A stretch of 64,000 nucleotides of DNA, taken from Siphonodentalium dalli (taxonomy: Eukaryota; Mollusca; Scaphopoda; Gadilida; Siphonodentaliidae). The stretch lies in contig CP136067.1 in assembly GCA_032622095.1 (NCBI GenBank), positions 98,756,707 to 98,820,706 on the forward strand, given 5' to 3'. A program made the translations under genes and the position numbers. A model generated the notes under the pieces. That model saw nothing but the letters and a program-made list of their open reading frames with translations, ran no database searches and was not told the origin of the DNA. Positions 1 through 11,207 of this stretch are shown in pieces (the first letter of the stretch is position 1; each line of letters opens with the position of its first letter).

Positions 1-889
1 GATATGAATTTCCAATAAATCCTGGCAAAATACAAGATCGCGTGTTTATAAAGAGTTGCAAGTTGCCAAATATCACCAGAAAGTTCTGATATTAATATGA
101 AAATATCATGTTGTCCATAAAAAAGGTCGATATATCGCGTGTCATATGTGTCAAATATAACCAAAAATGTCACGTTCATTTGGCAATGCATCCGTAAAAC
201 CTCTATTTATCTGTGTCACTGTTGTATAACTGCATGATGTGGACCACAAAGTACAAGCGGTTCGTGGCAGTGTACCTTCGTCTATTATTCGATGTAGACT
301 ACTCACATGGATTGACGTGTCGCAGGGGATGGGGTTGGGCATACAGCACTCAAATGTTGGCCAATAGTTTCAATAGATGGAAATAATTATTGTTTCATGC
401 CTACCACAATATTACCTGGGAATATGAAAACAAAGTTGTGTTGAATTTGGCATGATAGTTTGATATCACAGCCAGTATATTTATAGTGCAATTCCTACTT
501 TTGCCGACTTTCTTTTATCAGTTGGGAAATTTCCAAACATATATAGGGATGATATCAGTTTGGAAATTTGCAACAGTTGGAAACCTTGAGGTGCCAGTTA
601 GAAATTTCCAACCCAAGTGCGATAGTGTGCAAATGGAATTTCAAAGACTTGGATATTGGGCATGGTTCAACGGCTGACATAAGCTTCGTGCTTTCTGTCA
701 AATCCCATTTTCTAATGTGTTTCTCTTTATGTTACAGGCCTATATACTATACAATTTATGTTCATTGATGATACGATACGATTTACTTGCATGACCGCCA
801 AAAAAGGCAGTATGCTAACAAAACAATACAATTCATATATAATAAAACAAAACTTATCAAATAAATACACGTGAACATGACATGTGTAG
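1..889. other. No gene recognised; AT-rich DNA with AAATTTCCAA-type short repeats
   Basis: All reading frames are short and carry no recognisable motif. At about 525-640 the words GGAAATTTCC, GGAAATTTGC and GAAATTTCCAA recur in both orientations, like a degraded palindromic repeat. A similar patch lies near 20625-20690. Nothing else is supported here. Confidence 0.5.
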
Positions 890-1045
890 CCATGTATACA
901 TGTATTTTTATTGTGTGATACATGTATGTTTATTGTGTGATGGCACGCATAATATTTATTCAAAACGGTTATCAAAGAAGAGCCGGACCACGTTGGGCAA
1001 TTTACAGAAACTGAAATCTTGTTTTCGCAAAGCATAGTTAAAGTG
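890..1045. repeat. Dispersed repeat, copy 1 (partner at 14335-14455)
   Basis: The stretch containing GTGTGATGGCACGCATAATA, then AAAACGGTTATCAAAGAAG and TTGGGCAATTTACAGAAAC, recurs with few mismatches at 14335-14455 in the same orientation. A further shared word, AATACGTACCGCAA(C/G)ACTTATCAT, occurs at about 1416-1438 and 14891-14913. It may be part of a larger old duplication. There is no coding signal. Confidence 0.7.
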
Positions 1046-1440
1046 GTGTGAAACACTCCGGTTGGGTGATCAAATAGAAATTGATAATTATCTTGCTCAA
1101 AGTAGTTATTTGTTACCCAATATCAATACAAATTGACGATACACATTATCATTCTTATATATTAATTAAATGCAATGGCTCTCGATGGCGAAATCATTTG
1201 TGTTAGATTATCGCATATAGTTGCGTCCCGGATCGAGATGTAAAGATTTACAATTGGGCGCAGTTCCGACGATGTTTTCTATGGAGTGGTATGGTTGATT
1301 TCTTTGAAATTTTGGCGATGTTAGTAGAATGCTATACATTCCCCATATTGGCATAGCGCCTGAGTACTAACTTATAAATTTCACGCAACCGAACAAGTCC
1401 ATAATATGTCTTTAATACGTACCGCAACACTTATCATATA
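1046..1440. other. No feature recognised
   Basis: AT-rich sequence with only short open frames. It ends just before the duplicated promoter segment. Confidence 0.5.
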
Positions 1441-2042
1441 CTTTTGCGTTTTGAACATAAAACCCCTGTCACACTCCGCTGCGATCAGGCTGGCGCGTGC
1501 ATTGCGCTGAAAAATTATCAAAGCGCCAAGCTAAACGCATTGGTGACGCAGTTGACACTGGTTAGGGCGGGAGACGGCCCCATATTCGCCCATGAGTGCC
1601 AGAGCGTCGCGCTTGTGCATCCACAAAACAAGCGCAGAGGTTCGGCGTTCTGACCAGGGCGCAGTACTGTTGCCGTGGCAGCGAAAAGCCAGCGACGTGA
1701 GCGTCCCGTTGACGTAGCAAGGATGCATACAAGCTACTCGTTGTCGCAGTAAGAAACCAATCTTTTCCTCTGCGACTGCGGTAAGCTTAAAACCCCTCCG
1801 CTTAAAAACACTCCGCTGCGATCAGGTCGGAGCTTGCATTGCCCTGAACAAGCTTATCACGTTTTATTGCGCTCTTATTACGACCCATTGCGTTTCTACT
1901 TTGTCAAGTCTCACGCTCTCACGCGCTCTCACTGTGCTTCCTCTGAGCTGTAAATGTCCTTAGTGCGTCCAAGTCGCTGTCGCTGTGTTGCTAGTATGTT
2001 CTCAATAAGTTTGCAAAACGTTCGCTGCCTGGGCGCGGAGAG

Positions 2043-2085
2043 TATAAATAGCGCGTCCCGCGTGCTCCAGTCATAGTCAGTGTTT
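2043..2085 (+). promoter_or_regulatory. TATA box and initiator-like core promoter, copy 1
   Basis: TATAAATA at 2043-2050 is followed about 30 bases on by TCATAGTCAGT (2071-2081), which contains TCAGT, a good animal initiator. The region upstream (about 1895-1940) has repeated CTCTCACGC words. The other copy keeps TATAAATA (18942-18949) and the same initiator, so the core promoter is conserved between two diverged copies. Confidence 0.55.
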
Positions 2086-2108
2086 AGGTTGTGTGAATAT
2101 ACTCAACA

Positions 2109-2180
2109 ATGTTTATAATTCTTCTAATATGCACATTAATCCACATCACGTGTATAATGAAAGTGTCAAAAACAATGTAG
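2109..2180 (+). CDS. 23-codon first-exon-like ORF with hydrophobic start, copy 1
   Basis: This is the first ATG after the predicted start site, about 30 bases downstream of the initiator. It encodes MFIILLICTLIHITCIM followed by KVSKTM and a stop, resembling a signal peptide or a small upstream ORF. The other copy (19008-19079) keeps the length, start and stop with two amino-acid replacements. Downstream, the splice-donor position used in copy 2 reads AAGATGAGT here, so this copy appears to have lost its GT donor. I do not recognise the product. Coding function is uncertain; it could be 5' leader sequence. Confidence 0.3.
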   Translation: MFIILLICTLIHITCIMKVSKTM

Positions 2181-2522
2181 CTCAACTTGGGGATGCGTTA
2201 AGATGAGTTATATGCTGAGTAATCAATTGAATGATAAAGAAGGGAAGTCAAAAAGTTTCTGTAAAGGACTTGTGTAGTTTAAATTATTTACATTTAACAA
2301 TATTTCAACAATAAAAGATGGCTGCAATGTTTGCCAATGGATTCGGTATGTGAAACCCAAGATGGCTGCTGGCGGATATGTATTATAACGAAATTCGGGG
2401 AACAAATTATGCCTCGATTCCATCTAGTTGTCAACCAGAATATCCATATGAAGTTTAGTGACGGTCGTATGAAGGAGGCTGCCTGTATGGTATGTCACAG
2501 GATTTAGTCATGGAAAGAGTAA

Positions 2523-2645
2523 AATCAAGGTCAAATCGGGTAAAATATTGAAAAACCCAATATTAACTCATTGAAAAACACAAACAAAACATAAAACATT
2601 GTCATGTTTCTGACCAAGCGCGCCAGTGGCGGGCTAACCTGCTAG
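2523..2645 (+). mobile_element. 5'-truncated Helitron-like unit (array 1, unit 0)
   Basis: It starts at the breakpoint with segment B (TCAAGGTCAAATCGGG). It ends in the family A terminus: a CGCC-AGT-GGCG hairpin, then ten bases (GGCTAACCTG), then CTAG at 2642-2645. A hairpin about 10 bases before CTRR is the hallmark of Helitron 3' ends. The next unit starts at the next base. Confidence 0.75.
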
Positions 2646-3436
2646 TCTACTATATATATTGAGAACTACGTATATATATATGTGTGTATATATATATATA
2701 TATGTATGTGGGCACGTCATGGAATCGAAAACGCCTGGACGGATCGAGCTCAAATTTCGTATATAAGTGTAAAAAACACGGGAATCGTCCACGTCGCATT
2801 TTGGACAAGCTCTGATCACCGATTCTCCACTCCCAATCATCAAAATCACCGCAAACGCCACTGCGGGGGTTAAGGCATCAACGATCTTTATATTGACCAT
2901 ATTCGGAGTTGTTAACGACGAACGCTCTTTATTGAAATCGACGTGGCTAAACGACTAGCCCCATGCGTCCGAAATACGGATGCGGAACTAAATGCAATTA
3001 TCTCGATTAAAAAGGCAGAATTGATCTAAGAAGCGTTTGTTTACAATTCAACGCAACTTATCGCTCGAAATATTATGCAGAGAGATTTCACGACGGGATT
3101 AATTGACTGTCCGCTCTTTTCGGGGACTACGGGGAAGTTTAGGACGGGTACCATGAATTAACTCATTGAAAAACAAAAATGCGTTGTCTGTCGTTCCTAG
3201 GAAGGGGGGATTTCATCGGGTCAATTAGAATAAAAATTAAATAAACAGGTCAATTAGAATAAAAATTAAATAAATATTAAAAAATTCCAAAAAACATAAA
3301 TTAAATTTAAAAAACATTAAATTAATATTAAAAAATAAAAAAAAATAAAAATATTAAAATAAAAAAAAAAAATTTAAATAAAAAAAAAAAAAATTAATTT
3401 CTGACCAACCACGCCAGTGGCGGGCTAACCTGCTAG
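2646..3436 (+). mobile_element. Non-autonomous Helitron-like unit (array 1, unit 1)
   Basis: The 5' end is TCTACTATATATATTGAGA, directly abutting the CTAG of unit 0. The 3' end is the CGCCAGTGGCG hairpin, ten bases and CTAG (3433-3436). The body has the shared module (ATGGAATCGAAAACGCCTGG through CTGCGGGGGTTAA) and a very A-rich tract at about 3225-3395. No RepHel or other protein is encoded. Confidence 0.8.
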
Positions 3437-3946
3437 TCTATCTCATATATATTTTTGAAGACCTCTGTCTGTATGTTTGTTTGTCTGTATGTTTGTCATT
3501 TATACAAATCTACGATTCTCGACCGATCGGGACGAAACTTGGTACGTGTGTGTAGTTTGACCAGGCGGTGGACGTTGTTGTATTGGCGAGCCCGTGCGGC
3601 GCCCGCTTCGCGCATGCGCAGACGAGATCTCGGAAACGGTGGAGCTATCGACTTGAAATTTGATACGTAAATGTATCTTGCCCCGGATACGAATTTTATC
3701 GGGTCGCCGAGCCCGTGCGACGCCTGCCTCGCGCATGCACAGACGAGATCTCGGAAACGGGTGGAGCTATCGACTTGAAATTTGATATGTGAATGTATCT
3801 TGCCCCGAATACAAATTTTATCGGGTCGCCGAGCCCGTGCGACACCAGCTTCGCGCATGCGCAGACCAGATCTCGGAAACGGGTGGAGCTATCGACCTGA
3901 AATTTGGTTTTTGAATAGCTCGGACAACGTCGGGCTCATCGGCTAG
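3437..3946 (+). mobile_element. Helitron-like unit, family C with minisatellite (array 1, unit 2)
   Basis: It starts at the base after CTAG with TCTATCTCATATATATTTT and ends GGACAACGTCGGGCTCATCGG then CTAG (3943-3946). The terminal hairpin differs from family A. The body holds three imperfect tandem copies of a ~124 bp minisatellite (about 3590-3910), each with GCGCATGCGCAGACGAGATC and GGAGCTATCGACTTGAAATT. Apparent open frames of 71-120 codons here follow the repeat period and are not genes. Confidence 0.75.
3600..3910 (+). repeat. ~124 bp minisatellite inside Helitron-like unit 2
   Basis: GCGCATGCGCAGAC(G/C)AGATC recurs at about 3611, 3734 (as GCGCATGCACAG) and 3855. Related arrays lie at 7840-8290, 8920-9110 and 24590-24990, always in this Helitron subfamily. 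Confidence 0.8.
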
Positions 3947-3968
3947 TACTATATATATTGAGACTTCC

Positions 3969-4021
<53 letters not shown>

Positions 4022-5105
4022 CTTTATAGAATCGAAAACGGCTGGCTCGATTGAGTTCAAACTTCCCATCTAAGGGTAAAAACCAACGAACACCGTAGTT
4101 GTCGCGTTTTGGAGAAGCTCTGATCACCCTTTATCCACTCCCAAATCACCGCAAAGGCACGGCGGGGGTTAATCAAGTGATAATTTAATGAGCGTTTGTT
4201 TTTGACGCATCGCTATAAAGAGCGTCTGTTTACCATTCAACGTTATTAGCATCTGCAGAGAGATATAGCGGGGAAATTTATTGGATGCCATAGTACTCTT
4301 ACAACATCATTGTTATAGTATGTATGACACTTAGGTCAGGGCTTAGGGGGTAGTTATAGGCATAATGCTTCTCAGAAATTCCGGTTACAAACCAACACTC
4401 ACAATTTCGTGTTTACGCAAACGCAACGTTATCGCTCGAAATTTATTATGTAGAGAGATATACGGGAACAAGTGCTTTCCTATTTTTAGAACGCAACACA
4501 TGATACCAAACAAAATTACGTCGCGTTGGTGATGGCGTTCACGGCGGGATTAATTGACTTCCGCTCTTTGCGAGGATGTGGTTCACGACGGGATTAACTT
4601 TGCGGGGACTATTGACCATCTCGTAAGGGTGACAACCTCTGTCAGGGGCTGCTCAATGGCCACGGGCAGGTTAAAAAAAATCATACCTCTTCTGGGTCTG
4701 GGCGTGTATATACATGAGCGTGTTGTGTTCCTAAGAACGCGGAGCGTGTTGTGTTCATAAGAACGCGGATCGGGTAAGTTTTTCCGCCCTACCTGAGCTC
4801 AAACTTCGTATATAAGTGTAAAAACACACGGGGATCGTCGACGTCGCATTGTGTGAAACATTCTTATGTCTGTCGTTCCTAGGAACGGGGGAATTTTTCA
4901 TCGGGTCAGTCTTAACCTTCAAACGGGTACCCACAAATTATATATTGTGACCCCGACATGACCTTGACATTGAAAATGAAGAATTCAAGGTCAAATCGGG
5001 TAAAATATTGAAAAACCCAATATTAACTCATTGAAAAACACAAACAAAACATAATACATTGTCATGTTTCTGACCAAGCACGCCAGTGGCGGGCTAACCT
5101 GCTAA
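3947..5105 (+). mobile_element. Helitron-like unit (array 1, unit 3)
   Basis: The 5' end TACTATATATATTGAGACTT abuts the preceding CTAG. The 3' end has the CGCCAGTGGCG hairpin and ends CTAA (5102-5105), a CTRR variant. It contains a (TA)n microsatellite at about 3973-4015. It closely matches unit 7 (6249-7654) along most of its length, including CTTCTGGGTCTGGGCGTGTA, so the two share a recent source. It carries TCAAGGTCA motifs near 4970-4997. Confidence 0.8.
3973..4014. repeat. (TA)n microsatellite
   Basis: Uninterrupted alternating TA near the 5' end of the Helitron-like unit. Equivalent but shorter or TG-mixed tracts sit at the same place in the other units. Confidence 0.95.
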
Positions 5106-5154
5106 TCTACTATATATTTTGAGAACTACGTATATATATGTGTGTATATATATA
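5106..5154 (+). mobile_element. Helitron-like 5' fragment (array 1, unit 4)
   Basis: A clean 5' terminus (TCTACTATATATTTTGAGAA) abuts CTAA of unit 3 but is interrupted after about 49 bases by reverse-oriented units. The fragment was probably split by those insertions. Confidence 0.65.
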
Positions 5155-5761
5155 CTAGAAGATGACCCGACTTCGTCCGGGCTTTGACCTTGAATTGTCC
5201 ATTTTGAAGTCAAGGTCAAGTGGGGTCACGATTTGACCGGTCCAAAACACTGCCCGGACAAAAGTACCCGACAAACGTGCCCGTCGAAATCCATCCGGTT
5301 TTACCCGATTGACCTCGAATTGATCATTTTGAAGGTCAATGTCAGGTTGGGGTCACGACTCGACCCGTCCAATACACTCAGTGGACAAAAGTAACCCTAC
5401 GTATCAAATTTCGTCGAAATCCCATCAAAATTCGCGATTTGACCTTGAATTGACCAGATTTCAAGGTCAAGGTCACGTCGCTCGGGCAAATGAATAGGCT
5501 TATGAGACTCCCCATACGAAAGTACCCCCACATACCAAGTTTCATCAAAATCCCGTGATATTCGTGCGTTTGACCTTGAAATGACCCGATTTCAAAGTCA
5601 AAGTCACGTCGCACGGGCACATTAATACGCCTATGGCACTCCCCGGTCGAAAATACCCCCACATAGCAAGTTTCATCGAAATCGGCTCGGCCGTTTTCGA
5701 GTCCATTGGAAACAGACAGACACACACACACAGACACACAGATCTTCCAAAATATATAATA
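5155..5761 (-). mobile_element. Reverse Helitron-like unit, family B (array 1, unit 5)
   Basis: Read on the minus strand, it begins at about 5761 with ATTATATATTTTGGAAGATC, followed by a GTGTGTCTG tract. It ends with GCCCGGACGAAGTCGGGTCA, TCTT and CTAG (outer base 5155). The terminal CCCGGAC-GAA-GTCGGG hairpin has one bulged base. The body is built of repeated TGACCTTGAA / TTCAAGGTCA words, giving many TCAAGGTCA sites. Confidence 0.75.
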
Positions 5762-6248
5762 CTAGAAGGCGACCCGACTTCGTCCCGGCTTTGACCTTGA
5801 ATTGTCCATTTTGAAGGTCAAGGTCAAGTGGGGTCATGATTTGACCAGTCCAAAACATTGCCCGGACAAAAGTACCCGTCGAAATCCATCGGGTTTTGCC
5901 AAATTTGACCTTGAATTGATCATTTTGAAGGTCAAGGTCAGGTCGGGGTCACGACTCGACCCGTCCAATACACTCAGTGGACAAAAGTAACCCTACTATC
6001 AAATATCGTCGAAATCCCATCAAAATTCGCGATTTGACCTTGAATTGACCCGATTTCAAGGTCAATGTCACGTCGCACGGGCAAATGAATAGGCTTATGA
6101 GACTCCCCATTTGAAAGTTCCACCACATACCAAGTTTCATCAAAATCCCGTGATATTCGGCCGTTTGACCTTGAAATGACCCGATTTCAAGGTCAAGGTC
6201 ACGTCGCACGGGCAAATTAATAGGCCCATGTAACTCCCAGGCCGAAAA
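5762..6248 (-). mobile_element. Reverse Helitron-like unit, family B, 5' truncated (array 1, unit 6)
   Basis: The minus-strand 3' end is GCCCGGGACGAAGTCGGGTC, then GCCTT and CTAG (outer base 5762), one base from the 5' end of unit 5. The two reverse units are therefore head-to-tail too. The 5' part is cut off at about 6248, where a forward unit begins. Confidence 0.7.
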
Positions 6249-7654
6249 TACTATATATTTTGAGACTTCCGTATATATATATATATATATATATGTGTGT
6301 ACTTTATAGAATCGAAAACGGCTGGCTCGATTGAGTTCAAACTTCCCATCTAAGGGTAAAAACCAACAAACACCGTAGTTGTCGCGTTTTGGAGAAGCTC
6401 TGAGCACCCTTTATCCACTCCCAAATCACCGCAAAGGCACGGCGGGGGTTAATCAAGTGATAATTTAATGAGCGTTTGTTTTTGAAGCATCGCTATAAAG
6501 AGCGTCTGTTTACCATTCAACGTTATTAGCATCTGTAGAGAGATATAGCGGGGAGATTTATTGGATGCCATAGTACTCTTACAACATCATTGTTATAGTA
6601 TGTATGACACTTAGGTCAGGGCTTATGGGGGTAGTTATAGGCATAATGCTTCTCAGAAATCCCGGTTACAAACCAACACTCACGATTTCGTGTTTACGCA
6701 AACGCAACGTTATCGCTCGAAATTTATTATGTAGAGAGATATACTGGAACAAGTGCTTTCCTATTTTTAGAACGCAACACATGATACCAAACAAAAATTA
6801 CGTCGCGTTGGTGTTGGCGTTCACGACGGGATTAATTGACTGTCCGCTCTTTGCGAGGATGGGGTTTACGACGTGATTAACTTTGCGGGGACTATTGACC
6901 ATCTCGTAAGGGTGGACAACCTCTGTCAGGGGCTGCTCAATGGCCACGGGCAGGTTAAAAAAATCATACCTCTTCTGGGTCTGGGCGTGTATATACATGA
7001 GCGTGTTGTGTTCCTACGAACGCAGAGCGTGTTGTGTTCCTAAGAACGCGGATCGGGTAAGTTTTTCCGCCCTATGTGAGCTCAAACTTCGTATATAAGT
7101 GTAAAAACACACGGGGATCGTCGACGTCGCATTGTGTGAAACATTCTTATGTCTGTCGTTCCTAGGAACGGGGGAATTTTTCATCAACATCGTTGGCATA
7201 CCTCTTTTAGGAACGGGTATCATAATACGTATGCGCGACGAAATGCAATTATCTCGATTAAAAAGGCAGAATTGATCTAAGCAGCGTTTGTTTACAATTC
7301 AACGCAACGCTATCGCTCTAAATATTATGCAGAGATTTCACGACGGGATTAATTGACTGTCCGCTCTTTTCTGGGAGACGGGTACCATGAATTAACTCAT
7401 TGAAAAACAAACAATGCGTTGTCTGTCGTTCCTAGGAATGGGGGATTTCAGGTCAATTCGGGGACTAATCTAGGAACGGGGATGTTTAGGACGGGTACCA
7501 TAAATTATCTCATTGAAAAACAAACAATGCGTTGTCTGTCGTTCCAAGGAAGGGGGGATTTCATCGGGTCAATTTTTCCGCCAGAAACAAAAAATTCAAT
7601 TAAACAAATTTCATGTTTCTGACCAACCACGCCAGTGGCAGGCTAACATGCTAG
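6249..7654 (+). mobile_element. Helitron-like unit (array 1, unit 7)
   Basis: The 5' end TACTATATATTTTGAGACTT follows A, as expected for insertion between A and T. The 3' end has the CGCCAGTGGC(A/G) hairpin variant and CTAG (7651-7654). It is highly similar to unit 3. It has a (TA)n tract near 6272-6294 and several GTCTGTCGTTCCTAGGAA words. A 152-codon frame crossing its left boundary on the minus strand is a by-product of repeats. Confidence 0.8.
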
Positions 7655-8319
7655 TCTCATATATATTTTGAAGACATCTGTCTGTCTGTTTGTCTGTTTG
7701 TCTGTTTGTCTGTTTGTCTGTCATTTATACAAATCTACGATTTTCGACCGATCGGGACGAAACTTGGTACGTGTGTGTAGTTTGACCAGGCGGTGGTCGT
7801 TGTCGTATTGGCGAGCCCGTGCGGCGCCCGCTTCGAGCATGCGCAGACGAGATCTCGGAAATGGGTGGAGCTATCGACTTGAAATGTTCTACGTTAATGT
7901 ATCTTGCCCCGGACGCGAATTTTATCGCATCGCCGGCCCGTGCGACGCCAGCTTCGCGCATGCGCAGACGAGATCTCGGAAACGGTGGAGCTATCGACTT
8001 GAAATTTGCTATGTGAATGTATCTTGCCCCGGATACGAGTGTTATCGGGTCGCGAGCCCGTGCGACGCCAGCTTCGCGCATGCGCAGACCAGATCTCGGA
8101 AACGGGTGGAGCTATCGACTTGAAATTTGGTTTTTGAATAGCCCATTTGGTATGTGAATGTATCTTGCCCCGGATACGAATTTTATCGGGTCGCCGAGCC
8201 CGTGCGACGCCAGCTTCGACTTAAAATGTATGCGCAGACCAGATCTCGGAAACGGGTGGAGCTATCGACTTGAAATTTGGTTTTTGAATAGCCCGGACAA
8301 CGTCGGGCTCATCGGCTAG
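7655..8319 (+). mobile_element. Helitron-like unit, family C with minisatellite (array 1, unit 8)
   Basis: The 5' end is TCTCATATATATTTTGAAGA and a (GTCT)n tract follows. The 3' end is GCCCGGACAACGTCGGGCTC, then ATCGG and CTAG (8316-8319), with a GCCCG/CGGGC stem. It holds four imperfect copies of the ~124 bp minisatellite (about 7840-8290). Confidence 0.75.
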
Positions 8320-9279
8320 TCTACTATATATGTTGAGGCTTCCGTATATATATGTGTGTGTGTGTGTGGGTTCTTCATAGAATCGGAAACGGCTGGTCGG
8401 ATTGAGCTCAAACTTCCTATCTAAGGGTAAAATCCCACGGACACCGTCGGCGTCGCGTTTTGGTTGGAGAAGCTCAGAGCACCCGTTCTCCAATCTCAAT
8501 CACAAAAAAACGGCACTGCGGTGGTTAATCAAGTGATAATTTAATGAGCGTTTGTTTTTGACGCATCGCTATAAAGAGCGTCTGATTACCATTCAACGTT
8601 ATTAGCATATGCAGAGAGATATACGGGAACAATACTTTTGAGTGGTTATCTATGCGGGGAGATTTATTGGATGCCATAGTACTCTTACAACATCATTGGT
8701 ATAGTATGTATGACACTTAGGTCAGGGCTCAGGTGGGGGTAGTTAGTGTGGATATAGGCATAATGCTTCTCATAAATCCCGGTTACAAACCAACACTCAC
8801 AATTTCGTCTTTTGCATCAGATACCAACACCTAGACCGATCGGGACGAAACTTGGTACGTGAGTGTAGTTTGATCAGGTTGTCGTCGTTGTCGTATTGGC
8901 GAGCCCGTGCGACGCCCGTGCAGCGCATGCGCAGACGAGATCTCGGAAACGGGTGGAGCTATCGACTTGAAATTTGGTATGTGAATGTATCTTGCCCCGG
9001 ATACAAATTTTATCGGGTCGCCGAGCCCGTGCGACGCCAGCTTCGCGCATGTGCAGACCAGATCTCGGAAACAGGTGGAGATATCGACTTGAAATTTGGG
9101 TTTTGAATAGCCCGGACAACGTCGAGCTCAACAATTTTTCATCCGCCCGATGTACCTTAAATCTTTTAGGGACGGGTACCATACTTTCTCTTGATTAAAA
9201 AGGCACAATTATCTCGTTGTAAAGCCAAAAAAATGTCATGTTTCTGACCAACGCCGCCAGTGGCGGGCTAACCTGCTAG
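8320..9279 (+). mobile_element. Helitron-like unit (array 1, unit 9), with internal family C material
   Basis: The 5' end is TCTACTATATATGTTGAGGC and the 3' end is the CGCCAGTGGCG hairpin plus CTAG (9276-9279). At about 8832-9125 it contains family C minisatellite sequence without that family's own termini, which suggests recombination between subfamilies. Confidence 0.75.
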
Positions 9280-10149
9280 TCTACTATATAATTTGAGACT
9301 TCCGTATATATATGTGTGTATATGTGTACTTCATGGAATACAAAACGCGTGTTCAGATTGAGCTCAAATTCCGTATATAAGTGTAAAATCCCACCAACAC
9401 GGCCGTGGTCGCGTTTTGGAGAAGCTCAGAGCACCGTTTCTCCAATCATCAAATCACCGCAATCGCCACTTCGGGGTTAATAGCATTGATATATAAAGAG
9501 CGTTCGTTTTCCGTAGTGTCTATATAAAGAGCGTCGTTTTCGCTATCTACTTATCTGTATGACGGGAGTCTGTAGCCTGTCGCTCGAAATATTATGCAGA
9601 GACATTTCACGACGGGAAGCGTTTGTTTTCAATTCAATGCAATGTTATCGCTCGAGCGTTGTCTGTCGTTCCTAGGAAGGGGGGATTTCTACGGTAAATT
9701 TCGTTTCGCTATCTACTTATCTGTATGACGGGAGTCTGTAGTCTGTCGCTCGAAATATTATGCAGAGACATTTCACGACGGGAAGCGTTTGTTTTCAATT
9801 CAATGCAATGTTATCGCTCGAGCGTTGTCTGTCGTTCCTAGGAAGGGGGGATTTCAACGGTTAAATATTTCCGCCAGAAACAAAAAATTTAATTAAAACA
9901 ATTTAAATTTAAAAACATTTAAAAATAAAAAAACAATTCAGAAAAAAAAAATATTAAATTTAAAAAACATTAAATTCATATTAAAAAATAAAAAAAACAA
10001 AAATAAATAAAAACAAAATAATAAAACAAATGTCATGTTTCTGACGAAATTTGGTACAAATGCAGCACAAGTGTCTCGGAACCTGTTGCAATTGCTTTTT
10101 CGAACAAAGCCATGGGACGAATGCCGCCAGTGGCGGGCTAACCTGCTAG
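9280..10149 (+). mobile_element. Helitron-like unit (array 1, unit 10) with an internal duplication
   Basis: The 5' end is TCTACTATATAATTTGAGAC and the 3' end is the CGCCAGTGGCG hairpin plus CTAG (10146-10149). A block of about 166 bp beginning CGCTATCTACTTATCTGTAT occurs at about 9540 and again at about 9707, almost unchanged. A poly-A-rich tract lies at about 9890-10030. Confidence 0.8.
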
Positions 10150-11207
10150 TACTATATATTTTGAGACTTCTGTATGTATATGTGTGTGTGGGTAATTCAT
10201 AGAATCGGAAAAGCGTGGACGGATTGAGCTCAAATTTCGTATATAAGTGTAAAATCCCACGTACACCGCCGTGGTCACGTTTTGGAGAAGCTCAGAGCAC
10301 CGTTTCTCCCTTCCAAATCATCAAAATCACCGCAATCGGCACTTCGGGGTTAATAGCGTTGATATATAAAGAGCGTTCGTTTTCCGCAGTGTCTATATAA
10401 AGAGCGTCGTTTTCAATTCAATGCAATGTTATACGGCAGACTCGAAATATTATGCAGAGATATTTCACGACGGGAAGCGTTTGTTTTCAATTCAATGCAA
10501 TGTTATCGTAGAGAGATGTCACGACGGGAAGCGTTTGTTTTCAATGCAATGCAATGTTATCAATGGACGGGTACGGCAGACTCGAAATATTATGCAGAGA
10601 GATTTCACGACGGGAAGCGTTTGTTTTCAATTCAATGCAATGATATCGTAGAGAGATTTCACGACGGGAAGCGTTTGTTTTCAATGCAATGCAATGTTAT
10701 CGCTCGAAATATTATGCAGAGAGATTTCATGACATTAGGACGGGTACGGGCAGGTTTAAAAAAAACATAAAATGCATTTATCTTGATTAAAAAGGCAGAA
10801 TTAACTCATCGGAAAACAAAACGTGCGTGTTGTGTCATTCGTATGTCTGTCCTACCTAGGAACGGGGGATTTCATCGGGTCAGTTTTCCTCCCGATGTAC
10901 CTTAAATCATACCTCTTTTAGGGACGGGTACTGCGTGTTGTGCGAAAACAAAAAAATGCGTGTTGTGTGATTCTTATGTCTGTCGTTCCTAGAAACAGGG
11001 GAAATTTCCATCGGGTCAGTCTTAACCTTCAAATGGGTACCCACAAATTATATATTGTGACCCCGACCTGACCTTGACCTTGAAAATGATCAATTCAAGG
11101 TCAAATTTGGTAAAATATTGAAAAAAAAAAAAAACAAAATTAAAATAAAAATTAATAAAAATGTCATGTTTCGGACCAACGCCGCCAGTGGCGGGCTAAC
11201 CTGCTAG
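10150..11207 (+). mobile_element. Helitron-like unit (array 1, unit 11) with a short tandem array
   Basis: The 5' end is TACTATATATTTTGAGACTT and the 3' end is the CGCCAGTGGCG hairpin plus CTAG (11204-11207). At about 10405-10720 the word ACGGGAAGCGTTTGTTTTCA followed by AATGCAATG recurs at least four times. The 76- and 114-codon frames there simply translate this repeat. Confidence 0.8.

Larger units (their letters stand above)
1441..2522 (+). repeat. Duplicated promoter/first-exon segment, copy 1 (partner 18296-19437)
   Basis: The block starts at about GCGTTTTGAACATAAAACCC and matches 18296-19437 in the same orientation over roughly 1.1 kb, with scattered substitutions and short indels. 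Within it, CACTCCGCTGCGATCAGG and a TTGCATTG-type word occur twice, so the block has internal repeats. It holds a TATA box, an initiator-like region and a 23-codon ORF (separate entries), then intron-like sequence with AAGATGGCTGCTGGCGG repeats. The match ends at 2522, where the Helitron array begins. It could be a duplicated host gene 5' end or the regulatory end of a mobile element. I cannot distinguish these. Confidence 0.75.

Noticed and set aside
1441-2522. Interpretation of segment B as an LTR of a retrotransposon
   Set aside because: No TG...CA boundaries, primer-binding site, polypurine tract or gag/pol remnants are visible between the two copies, which lie 17 kb apart.
5949-6407. 152-codon minus-strand open frame
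   Set aside because: It runs across the junction of a reverse and a forward Helitron-like unit and reflects the TCAAGGTCA repeats and the conserved noncoding module. No protein motif.
7668-8123. 151-codon plus-strand frame, with relatives at 3455-3670 and 24463-24881
   Set aside because: The translation repeats with the ~124 bp minisatellite, and several frames on both strands are open at once, as expected of a 3n-like repeat period rather than coding.
10421-10770. 76- and 114-codon frames with a repeated GKRLFSIQCN-like peptide
   Set aside because: Produced by tandem copies of a short DNA repeat read in two overlapping frames.
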